Shown here piece by piece: positions 55,141-64,000 of a stretch of 64,000 nt of DNA. The DNA is from Podospora pseudocomata (taxonomy: Eukaryota > Ascomycota > Sordariomycetes > Sordariales > Podosporaceae): assembly GCF_035222375.1 (NCBI RefSeq), contig NC_085889.1:3162001-3226000 (forward strand). Direction: 5' to 3'. Below the pieces are notes generated by a model. The model saw only the letters and a program-made list of their open reading frames with translations. It had not been told where the DNA came from and searched no databases. Both the position numbers and the translations under genes were made by a program. The first letter of the stretch is position 1. The number at the start of each line of letters is the position of its first letter.

Positions 55141-55902
55141 ACGTATTTGATAAGCGAGCGGATCGGACAAGCGAGTGGATCGATTTCTACTACCCTATTA
55201 CAACCATCCTCGATTGCAAAACAACAATACTATTAACCTACTATAATTACATCAGAAACAGCTGAATCAGACTCTTCTACAACCTCCTGGCACGTACGGA
55301 TATTATGGCCAGGCTTGCCTCACACACCACAGCACCGAAGCTTTATACGACCCCCCTCTACACCACCACCATCCTGCTCCTTTCCTTGCGCTACCTCTCC
55401 ACCCACAGCCTTCTGGTCCAGTAGATCCTGTGCATCTTGCACAGTAAGTGATCCTCCAAGCTGCACACGTGTTCTTTTGGCTCTCCGGCGCTTGCTTAAG
55501 GCTTCGTTAGCCTTACGGAGTGAAGCATTCTCTGCACGAAGGAGAGCCACCTGGTACATTACAGCCGTTGTACTCTTAGCAAGCTGGTCCACCGCAGCCA
55601 ACATCGAAGTCGGGGAGCTATTTTGATGGTTGGCAATGCGAGTCTTGATGAGCGTTGACTGTGAGTTGGCTTCTCGGGGGTTTTGTGGTGTTTGGAACAC
55701 CCAAGGTTGTGGAGTGCCGGGCCGTGAGGTCGGGGGTGTTGGCGTACGAAGCTTTACATCCAGCTTAGAAAGCACCCTTTCTGGATCGTACGGTATAAGG
55801 CCAGCACCCGCAAAACCACCCTGTATATTCTTCTCCGTTATAGAGGCGAAAAAGGCCTCGCGGAAGGCATAGAGGAACTCGACCTTGCTTACGTGGTTGA
55901 TA
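55141..55902 (-). mobile_element. Truncated pogo-type transposon (C-terminal part)
   Basis: Left terminal repeat ACGTATTTGATAAGCGAG with GCGAGCGGATC/GCGAGTGGATC units, after TA at 55139-55140. The minus strand encodes the C-terminal 200 or so transposase residues (HINHVSKVEFLYAFREAFFA ... RRRAKRTRVQLGGSLTVQ ... LRCCGV). The frame stops at 55320 inside the zinc knuckle (CCGV then a stop where Cys is expected). The N-terminal and DDE parts and the other end are missing, cut off by the LTR at 55903. Confidence 0.85.
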
Positions 55903-56349
55903 TGTGTCACAGTTAACCCAACGGCAGGTCGCGCAGTATGTGGGGCGCAGGACGTCCCCAACCAATCATTAGGAAAGTCAGGAGACAGCCAATTGGGGCT
56001 GGCCAGAAGTGCTATGGCGCCAAGACCCACGAGCACTCTGCAGGATGCAAGATGCTCGGGGTGATCGAAGGCATAGCACGACGAGCACTCTGCAGGATGC
56101 AATGTGCTAGGAGTGATCGGGGCCATAGCAGGATGAGCACTTCAGGGTCCCAAGGTCTATATATACGGAGGAGCTGGCTGGTGTAGATAGACAGTTCCGC
56201 AGTATGCAATTCAGATTGTATTCACGGTATCTTGTGTTTACATTGAGACATCTTGTTGTGCACTGTTTAGCTGCACCGAACCAGGATTATTCAGAAGTGC
56301 CTTCAACCAGTGTCCCTTTCAGAGGTTCTGGATAGGGGTTCGTCACACA
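55903..56349 (+). repeat. Solo LTR, family 3
   Basis: TGTGTCACAGTTAACCC...GGGGTTCGTCACACA, 447 bp, with a TATATATACGGAGGAGCTGG core that is also found in LTR1, so the two families share their promoter region. It has tandem units at 56031-56140 (GCACTCTGCAGGATGCAA...). No target duplication; left flank is pogo, right flank the RNase H-like relic, so the junction was made or altered by recombination. Related to the fragment at 747-975. Confidence 0.75.
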
Positions 56350-56379
56350 CGATCTTCAACCCTGGCAGTGCCGCATAGG

Positions 56380-57168
56380 AGGTCGGCATCGTGATTCCCC
56401 TGAACCTTTGCATGACCGGGGATCTGGTGATAGCTGACCTCCACTATCACGCCATATCCAAGACACAGATTTTCGAGCTTCTGCTCTCCCTTGATGACCT
56501 CCAATGCCACCTTTTTCGTAATGCTAGCACCCTCTTCGTAGCAAAAGACTTGTCCCTCCTCCGTGGCCTCGACCTTCTCCTTTGTGTCAAGTATGCTTGA
56601 AACCGTGCCCTCCGAGTCTGAGTATATGTCGAGAACGATCCTCTTGTCGAGCGGCCCGTCATCCTACACCTCTCCAGAGGTGAAGATTTCGGTGATCTGG
56701 CTGTGCACCTGAGCCATGGTCTCCAGGACCGCCGTGACCTCTGCACTGGTCGGTGTCACGGCAATCTCCATTGGCCAGGCAAGACCAACAGGATCCCCAT
56801 GTTCCTTCGTGCCTGGTCGGTATCGGTTGAAGACTATTGCATAGCCTCCTCTTCCCTCTAAATCTTCGCCCGGCTTTGGTAGAGCCATCGACGAAGACGA
56901 TAATGCGATATTCCTCTCGGGTAGAGACATAACTCTCACTCTTCTCGGCCTTTACAATCGCAAATTCAGCTCCGGTTTTCCTCAGGGCCTCAGGGTCGTG
57001 TTGCTTTCCGCCTTTGTCACTGGGCAGTTTCTCATTCTGGTGAGAGTCGGCATTTGGAGTTCCATCACACACGTTTGGTTCAATGAGGGCCGGGAGGCTT
57101 GGGGGGAGGAGGCTACGGAGTGGTATGCTGAGGATTATCGAGGGGTAGGTGAGCAGAAAGAGTGGCAT
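56380..57168 (-). pseudogene. RNase H-like domain relic, copy B
   Basis: The minus strand reads YRIIVFVDGSTK (first acidic residue), a frame change, then YAIVFNRYRPGTKEHGD, a helix with AEVTAVLETMAQVHSQ, one in-frame stop after FTSGEV (about 56667), then DIYSDSEGTVSSIL, and QIPGHAKVQGNHDADLL with the late His and Asp. All four acidic RNase H positions can be placed. The paralog at 3199-3985 shares the YRPGT, SDS and PGH blocks. No reverse transcriptase is attached. It may be a stand-alone fungal RNase H-like gene or a LINE remnant. Confidence 0.65.
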
Positions 57169-57400
57169 GGCCTATCAATTACATTGTTAGCTAATTGCTT
57201 GTCAAGTGATTCTCAGGGTAGGGTTTGTGTGTATATAAAGGATGAAGATGTAGGTGAAGACGCATTTGGTGTATCTCTCACTGTCCGAGTCCAACGCCGA
57301 GAGGCCCTTAGATGAACCGCGGTTTGGAGGTATGCTGTGTTATGTATGAACCCACGTTTAGGTGGTTCCCTCCCTGCAATCGTAGTAGATATCTCTTCTC

Positions 57401-57679
57401 TTACGTACCCTCGATCATCTGGTCCTGAGTTTGGGTATTGGCATCCACCGGGCCTTCGACAGTCGCAGCGAGCAGGTCGTTAGTGGTGTCACTGGCGGCA
57501 TCCGCTTTCTCGTCTGAGGACACGGTCGACTCGGGCTGGGCATTGGGAAGCATACTATTACCGTCGGCAATATCGCCAATGTTCTCTGTCACCGAAGTGA
57601 TGAGAGGGTCATCGCCAATTTCGACCGTGTCGGTAGAGTCGCACACCTTCGCCACGGCCCCAGCTCCTGTATTCGTCAT
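57401..57679 (-). CDS. Small acidic protein (unknown, weak)
   Basis: 92 residues from the ATG at 57679 (MTNTGAGAVAK). Rich in Asp, Glu, Ser and Thr (DDPLITSVTENIGDIADGN), disordered in appearance. GTACGT at its end could be an intron donor, with an acceptor TTGCAG 43 nt on and an open frame continuing to about 57218. It could then be a first exon, but I cannot confirm that. It lies upstream of RNase H-like copy B on the same strand. Confidence 0.3.
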   Translation of the reverse strand: MTNTGAGAVAKVCDSTDTVEIGDDPLITSVTENIGDIADGNSMLPNAQPESTVSSDEKADAASDTTNDLLAATVEGPVDANTQTQDQMIEGT

Positions 57680-57700
57680 TTTCGATCGTTGAGTACTCAA

Positions 57701-58386
57701 AATGGTGTTTTGAATGCGTGAAACAAAATAAATCTCACAAAATTGTTGTTATACGGGTTGTAGTGACCACAGTTGAGGGCGGGAATAGTAGGGCTGAAAA
57801 AGGTACGTGGCTGTGATCCGGGAGCAATTTGTTTTGATCGTGAACTTTTGAGAAGGAACCTGGATGGGCAGGTTCAGGGTTGATATGCCCCACTCATTGC
57901 TCTGATGGGAGCTCGTAGGGTTGAAATTGCTTCAATGTCTCCCAGCCTATGACACATCTTATCCTGGATGGATAGAGTTGTCCCCGTCAGACACATACCA
58001 ACATATCTAGATATATGTTTTGACTCAGGTTGTTGAACATGAAATTTAATGCTATTTGTTCGGATGGAATATGCCAGGCCTGCGAACGCTGCTAACGAAG
58101 GCTCAGATGAAATATGCTAGGCCCACGGGCTGCAAAAAAGGAGGGGGAGTGTGAATGTAAAAATGGGAAGAGAAATCTTCCTCAACTTTTAGCAGTATGT
58201 CTTCCAGAATCAGCACTGGATTTCCTTCGAAATGATAGTCTGGATGTTCTTTTTGCTGCCAAGCATCCTTAGAAGTAATGCGCTTAGTTAGACTTTGCCA
58301 TGGGAGAATAAAATGCCCATTCTTTTTACGGCTTTGAACGAGGGGGGGGGTTAAAAAGATGCAAGCTTGACAATGGAAAAAAGAGA
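57701..58386. other. Intergenic; holds the second copy of a short shared segment
   Basis: The minus strand at 58138-58250 reads EHPDYHFEGNPVLILEDIL, parallel to 27205-27310. A longer frame (58103-58588) crosses the tRNA gene and is not believable as a whole. Otherwise nothing. Confidence 0.35.
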
Positions 58387-58478
58387 CTCGGATACCGGGA
58401 GTCGAACCCGGGGCTGTTGAGAGAGCAGACACTTCTGAGAAGTGAGAGTCAACGATGTTACCGCTACACCATACCCGA
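58387..58478 (-). tRNA. tRNA-Glu (CTC) with intron
   Basis: Acceptor TCGGGTA pairs with TATCCGA, A box TGGTGTAGCGG, B box GGTTCGACTCC. The anticodon stem GTTGA/TCAAC encloses CTCTCA followed by an intron of about 21 nt after position 37, giving anticodon CTC. Length with intron 92 nt. Intron placement between positions 37 and 38 is standard for nuclear tRNAs. Confidence 0.92.
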
Positions 58479-58942
58479 TTGAATCGTGTGTGGTCCCGAT
58501 TGATGGCAGTGGGTGTGGAGGTAAACTCCAAGTTCCAAAGGTGATTGATGTCGGGCAGCCATCGCGTTGCAATGAAAGGGGCGATCACCTCCCTTAGGTA
58601 CTTTGCACAACGTAGCCCTTTCCCATTCTTTTTCCAGTCTAAAGCCTGAGGTAAGGTCCTCCCTGATTACATGACGCCACTCCCCTACGTCGCTGCCCAA
58701 GAGCCAGGCTGTCATCGTCTGACGGAGTGTTGGCTTCCGGTCGTGGGAAAGCACCACATTGAGAGACGGCAACACGAAATATTTCTAGCTTGCACTCTGC
58801 GCCAAAGTGTATTTTCCTCCTACAACCATCAACGCCAGGTCGACACTCCTCTCCAATCGTCTCTCGGCATCACTTCTCTGTATACATTATCCAGGTTGTC
58901 TGTCTCTCCAACTCTTCTCCCATCTCAGTCATCAGCTCCACC

Positions 58943-59694
58943 ATGAAGCTCGCCACGGTCGGTCTTCTCTCGTTCGCGGTATGTGGGGCATGATATCCCT
59001 GAGTTCTGTCACCCTCCCAACACCTGTATTCTAGCAGAGCATCGTCCTCGGCAGTCCATCCCCCTCCTCCTATCCAGTCCGTCGCGATGTTGACCTCCAA
59101 TGGACGGTCCAAGCATTTCCCAACGGCCCATTTATCCACGTGAACGGCACCATTGAGCAGGTTTACGACCACGTTCTCAAGATCAACCCGTCCTTCGACA
59201 AGGAATTCGTGCCTGGGCATCTCCCGGACGAAGACCCCTGGTCCCCTCCACTTCAAGCACCCTTCTAGGATGAGGTCAACTTTCAGGGCAAGAGGACTGA
59301 GTGTGGTGAACCACTGAGATACGCACCGAGGCGACATATCCGGACTGGAATCGAGTATCTTCGGAGACTTCCGTTCGAGGTGCCCGAGCTTGCACCTGGT
59401 ACCTGTGGTCGTGTCAGCTGTGCGTGGGACTCGGCCATCAAATGGTGCAATAACGTGGGTGTTTTTTTATGCCTGGGGTCTTGGTCGTGAGCTGATGAGG
59501 TTATACAGATCCAGCGTGTACAGCGTCTCAAGTCTATGAAGACCCTGGCTGACGGTGCGGAACACCTTGCCCAGATGTGCGTCAGGCCCGGGCTCAACAC
59601 ACTGGTAAAGGACGCATCGGCGTTGGACAGGGTATCGGGACAGGTGTGGCATGAAGGTGGCTGGAGTATTATTGTGGGCCTGGAGAACTGTTGA
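58943..59694 (+). pseudogene. Secreted effector-like protein, looks broken
   Basis: Exon 1 (58943-58978) and the start of exon 2 (59038) encode a signal peptide split by an intron (MKLATVGLLSFA, then SIVLGSPS), followed by a Kex2-like VRRD site. Exon 2 includes WTVQAFPNGPFIHVNGTIEQ; a later part has CGRVSCAWDSAIKWCNN; a last exon from 59509 ends IIVGLENC at 59694. Cysteine pairs and small size fit a fungal secreted protein of unknown role. It looks broken, with about one break, otherwise well kept. Function is not known and toxicity is not implied. Confidence 0.6.
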
Positions 59695-60522
59695 TTCGCC
59701 GGGCGTAGCTGAATGGCAAGAATCGTCTCGTAGTATACCTTAATTGATATGGATTAGACCTTGAAAGACGGGGTTCACTCGTCTTGCTACCCTTGACAGC
59801 CCATTGAAGGTTAGCATACCCCTCAATCATTTTGACATCCCTCGTGCTTATATCTCTAAACGCCTGTTGGTATATTTTCAACGCCTTTAGATTACCTACG
59901 CAGTGGCGTTTGATAGGTCTTACATCCTCTGCGATCTCATCTATGGAGGCCCTTTCATCATCTGTCTTCCAGGGCTCCCCCAGAAGACGGTTGTGACGAC
60001 TCATTTCCCCAAATGACCCAATCATATGCTTTCCTCTGATAAAAAGCCCGTCCGTCTTGTCCAACGGTGAGTGAGCCGTGGTCAAAGGACCGGCGGTGCA
60101 CTTGCAGTGCCAAGGCTGGCTGGTGTAATGACGTCATGCAGTGCTCTGATCGATCTGCCGCCGCAAGCCACATGGCATCACTCGTTGATTTGACGGGGCA
60201 TTAATGAAACACGAGCGGGAAAAAGAGCAATGACGACACAGATGGGCGGCTTTTTGTGACCCAGACCAAGGAATTTCTGGCAGAGGGTGTCGGGCTGGAC
60301 GAGAGAGGGGACGGACACAAAATGGGCGTTGGGTGGGTGTTCCAGACCTTTTTGTACTTTTGTTTTTTCCACACTTGTATATCTTTTTGTTTGTTAGGGA
60401 TCATCAAAAGGGAGAGCTAAGACTGCGGCTTTCTGGGCGCGTGCGAGGTTTTTGTTGTGAATATCACCCACCATACGCCAAGACATTACACTTCGACAAG
60501 GGCACCCACAGAATAGGACGTC
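59695..60522. other. Intergenic upstream of the PAP2 gene
   Basis: A minus-strand frame (59669-60085, 138 codons, IDEIAEDVRPIKRHCVGNLKA) has no known motif and overlaps the end of the preceding gene; not supported. CACAGAAT...GACGTCATG just before 60523 may belong to the PAP2 leader. Confidence 0.35.
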
Positions 60523-61881
60523 ATGTCATCGGGGCTTCCGAAATTCTACCAACGGGGCCGCGACCGGCGTCGCGAGTCCCGCGCTTTGGATGAGGCTATT
60601 TCTAATGGTACTGCTGGCACGACGGCTGCGGGGAGTACGAATGTCAAGGGGAGCAAGTCGTCGCGGTTGATGCAGTTTGTCAAGAGGTGGATTTTGGTCT
60701 CGTGGAAGGATTTGCTTGCGATGGCTGTTTTTGGGGGTGCTGCTTTGGGGGTGAGTTTTCTTTTTTGTTTTTGGTGCTGACTTGCCTGGTCATGATGCTG
60801 ATGTTTGTTGTGATGGTAGATCTACCAAGCTCCCTATGCCTCCACCCGCAATTTCCCCATCACCTTCAACCAGTCTGGCGATATCGTCTACCCCGAACTC
60901 GCCTACCCTCACCGCGGGTGGATCATCAGCCCGCAACTTTCGGGCGTCATTGCGGTTGTGATCCCGCTTGGGGTTATTTTCCTGGCGCAAATCAGGATCA
61001 AGTCATTCTGGGACTTGAACAATGCTGTTTTGGGGCTGTTGTATTCGATGATCTTGTCGAGTTTCTTCCAGGTTGTTATCAAGAATTTGATTGGGGGGTT
61101 CAGGCCGTATTTTTTGGATATTTGCCAACCGGATATCTCCCTTGCGTCGAGTAATAATGCGACGGGTTTGAATGGTGTTGGGTTTCAGCAGATCATGTAC
61201 ACGATCGAAATCTGCACCAACCCGGACAAGGCGGCGATCAAGACGGCTATAACGAGCTTCCCTTCTGGCCATGCCACAAGTGCGTGGGCGGGGTATGGGT
61301 TTTTGTTTTTGTGGATGAACGCGAAGCTGAAGGTTTGGGGTAACTACCAAACGAGCTTTTACTGGTTGGTCTTGTTGACTGCGCCGGTGTTGGGGGCGAC
61401 ATTGCTAGCGAGTTGTTTGACGGTTGATCAGGCACATCATTGGTATGATATTTTGGCGGGGAGTATCATTGGGATCGGGACGAGTATTGCCTGTTATCGG
61501 TTGGTGTACGCGGCGGTTTGGGATTGGAGGTGGAATCATGTGCCGTTGAAGAGGGCGTCGCCGTTTGGGTATGAGATGGAGGGTGATCGGTTGTTGCCTA
61601 CGTATCACAAGGCTACCTGGACGAAGAAGCTGGGTTGGGGGAGGAGGAAGGGCGCGAGGGTGGGGAGGGGGAGTGTGAGGGGGCCGGTGGAGAAGAAGGG
61701 GTTGGCCAGTGGAAGGAGCAGTGAGACGTATGCGAGGAATGGGAGCGCGGTGAGTCCTCACTCGAGAGTGGCGCCACCGGTGAATGGGTATGGGAATGGT
61801 GTTGCTCATCCTGATCCGGCGGTGGCGAGGGGAACAGGAAGCGTTGGGCGGTATGATGGGAGGGGTGATCAGATGGTTTGA
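60523..61881 (+). CDS. PAP2-type lipid phosphate phosphatase
   Basis: Exon 1 60523-60750 and exon 2 60820-61881, with a 69-nt intron GTGAGT...GGTAG, giving 429 residues. The first exon ends in a membrane helix (LLAMAVFGGAALG). The PAP2 signature is present: KNLIGGFRP (motif 1), FPSGHATSAWAG (motif 2), and SCLTVDQAHHWYD in place of the canonical SRxxxxxHxxxD (motif 3, Arg changed; fungal relatives often vary here). About six membrane segments, with a long basic C-terminal tail (GWGRRKGARVGRG) that is probably cytosolic. Hydrolyses phosphatidate or diacylglycerol pyrophosphate at a membrane, in glycerolipid turnover. ATG at 60523 (MSSGLPKFYQRG) is the first in frame. No damage. Confidence 0.9.
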
Positions 61882-64000
61882 GTTGGGCTGAGTTTTTGTT
61901 TTGTCTGCGAATCTGATGGTGTCTTTTTGGTCTGTTGATATTTGGCTTTTGGGAACCGAGCAAGCAAGCGAGCAGCTACTAGTGTTTTTCTTTTGTTGAA
62001 GCGAGTGTAGTATTATTATTCTAGGATATGTAAGTTTAATAAGATTGATACCCGATGCATGTACACATCATGTCCACTTACGATCTGGTGTGCGGATGTG
62101 GTATTTTGTCGCGTGACGGTGAGACGGAACAGGGACGCACACCGAAGATAGACGTGGTAAGATACATCATACCTCAGAAGGTGGCTCGGTCCGGCCCATG
62201 GTCGCACAGGACATAACACGGCGAAAGGGGTCATGGAATGCGGCACTCAAGCTTCTAGAAGTCTACATAAAACCCAAGCTGTCGGTCAAGCTGTGTCGAT
62301 CAAGTTGTATTGCAGCGTTGTCCCAATATGTGCTCATTTACATGTGCCTGATTCGAACCGCGTGGTTGGGTGTCCAACACTGCAAAGTGTAACCTGGGGA
62401 GACCGAAAATGTGCATGCTAATGGATAGGACTGCCTTGTCAACCGAATCATACATTGCCTTGCGGAGCTGGTCAGCCAACTGGCAGGTCGTCTATCACTC
62501 ATGTCTTGCACCTTCTGCAAAAGTTGGATAGCGGCTTGGCTGAGGATGAGCTATCGACCTGTCATCCAGGAGTGCCAGGGTCACCAGGGTGCACCTGTTA
62601 TCAAGGTGAGGTGGTACCGTATCAGCAGGATCAAGGTTAAGCTTGTTTGGTGGTCCAAGCCCAGGGCAGGAACATGTAAGCATGTGCAAAGGCCCTGTTG
62701 CAGTCGATAAGCAGATAAGTATCCACTGCGCTTGGCTTCCGTCCCAAAGCTCGCCGGAAGACTTCTAGAAAAGGCCGGTCCTCTTGGCAGCTCACCACTT
62801 GGGAACACTACACTACATCTGAACATCCCGGACTTGGTGTCGATATCTCATGTCAAAACAGCCGAGTGTCAGCACATGCCGAGTGGAAGGATCTCTTTGC
62901 AAAAATACTGAGGTGACCAGAACTGATCAGGAAGGATCCCATGTGATGGCATTGCATGGGTGAGAGGAAATGGGATGGGCGACATCCCGCGTTCGTGGCG
63001 CCAAGGCTGTTTGCGGGGAAGCTTGTCTGTCCCCGATTGGCGGCTTGGCATCTCACACAGTTGCCTTAGCGTAGACGGGGAGTTCAGATGTGCAAGGAAA
63101 GACGTCGGTGGCTGGCTGGGCAATCCCAGGGTTGCCAATGACCGATGCTTTCCGGTGAACGCATCCAGGGAAAATCCAAGTGGAAGTGTCGCATTTCCAT
63201 GACCAACAGATTCAGTATTAAGCCGCAGTTGCATACATCAGAGACATGGAAGCCCAAGACAGAAAGACAGGGTGACCGGCGGCTCAACAGGCAAGAACTT
63301 CACTCTGCGCTAAACCGATTCGAGCGACCGAGCAGCAGCAGGCTGCCGACAGCTCAATGTGGAGATTCTTGAACCCTTGGCTACATACATTTTCCCGAAG
63401 AACCACACGACATCGCAGCCGGCCATTTCCCCGTTCCCTGCAGACAGATATCAACAGCTCGCTATGGGAAGCTTGCCCGAAACAAAATTCCTACATGGTG
63501 GAGAGTCCAGCGCCCGTCAACCCATTGATCCGCCGTTCATGGCCCTGGTCATAGCCGCGGCAAAACGTGCGCCCGACAGTCACAGCGCAAACTCTATCAA
63601 CACGACTGAAAGCCATAAGGAATAACCCACCCAGACGAGTATAAAAACTACTAATAGACACATAGAGACCCGTCCTTAGTACGATTCTCGGCACCGCTGG
63701 GCTTCGCTGGACATGCTCGAAAGAGATGGTTCTCCGTCCACTTGGCAGTCATGGCATGCTCAACTGACGATATCTGCCCTTCTGCTCACCGACAGCCTGG
63801 TTCATCACGCTCGCCTTCCTCCTCCTTCGAGAGTACCCCGCGAGCCAACATGGATGCAAGGTCGTCAGCATGTCGGTGGCGTGCCCCACCGCCGAGAGGA
63901 CGGCCTCGTCCGGTAATAGGCCGCTAAGAAGTCTCGGCGCGTCTCGGCGGGCTCGGCGCCGCCTCAACACGGCATCTCAGTGGGCGGGCACGTTAAAATG
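61882..64000. other. 2.1 kb without a supported gene
   Basis: Many short frames on both strands but none with a motif, good splice signals or family resemblance. TATAAAAA at about 63641 could serve a gene starting beyond the window. The GC-rich end (63900-63960, GTCTCGGCG units) is a simple sequence. No LTR or pogo end seen. Confidence 0.35.

Noticed and set aside
58103-58588. 161-codon minus-strand frame
   Set aside because: It runs through the tRNA-Glu gene. Only the short EHPDYHFEGN part looks coding-like.
62340-62380. B-box-like GGTTCGAATC on the minus strand
   Set aside because: No A box or acceptor pairing, so not a tRNA.
1-64000. CRISPR arrays, bacterial operons or phage genes
   Set aside because: Spliceosomal introns, nuclear tRNA genes and fungal families throughout. 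The direct repeats are ankyrin units, LTR minisatellites or transposon ends.

Overview
The window looks like an accessory, transposon-rich part of a filamentous ascomycete chromosome, most likely a sordariomycete of the Podospora/Chaetomium kind. The evidence is 47-72 nt spliceosomal introns with GTRNGT donors and CTAAC/CTGAC branch points, fungal NLR and HET-domain genes, Fot1/pogo-type DNA transposons with TA target duplications, and solo LTRs. The genus is inference. There are no prokaryotic operons and no CRISPR.

Layout. 0.7-4 kb: LTR fragment, a pogo element carrying both a complete miniature LTR retrotransposon (TRIM) and a second pogo copy, then an RNase H-like relic. 6-7.5 kb: a decayed cytochrome P450. 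8.2-10.7 kb: an intact 839-codon HET gene. 12-13.8 kb: a small kinase-fold gene facing a broken nuclease-fold gene. 16.5-22.3 kb: a three-exon NLR (nucleoside-phosphorylase-like domain, NACHT, about 28 near-identical ankyrin repeats), followed by an opposite-strand relic of a second NLR (NB-ARC/TPR type). 23.9-27 kb: a layered insertion complex (pogo, TRIM LTRs, LTR1, LTR2). 27.6-29.6 kb: a divergent pair, ketosamine-3-kinase and a CMP/dCMP-type deaminase. 30.1-35.1 kb: a second NLR (SesB-like hydrolase, NACHT, WD40-like propeller). 35.4-43.9 kb: two near full-length pogo elements, one internally deleted copy inside an LTR, and several solo LTRs. 44-46.5 kb: a HET gene cut in two, with its halves on opposite strands and a tRNA-Gly between them. 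46.9-51.8 kb: F-box-like gene, low-complexity charged protein, divergent actin paralog. 52-54.3 kb: third HET gene. 55-57.2 kb: pogo and LTR pieces beside a second RNase H-like relic. 58.4-61.9 kb: tRNA-Glu, a secreted effector-like gene, and a PAP2 lipid phosphatase.

Functionally the stretch reads as an allorecognition/immune-receptor neighbourhood: two NLRs that look whole, one NLR relic, one whole and two damaged HET genes, and repeat arrays of the type known to evolve by recombination. Metabolic genes (FN3K, deaminase, PAP2) are ordinary residents between them. The transposons show at least three levels of nesting, with target duplications that give the order of events. An unusual feature is a short word next to a constant GCGAG core that differs between pogo elements but is shared by both ends of each one.
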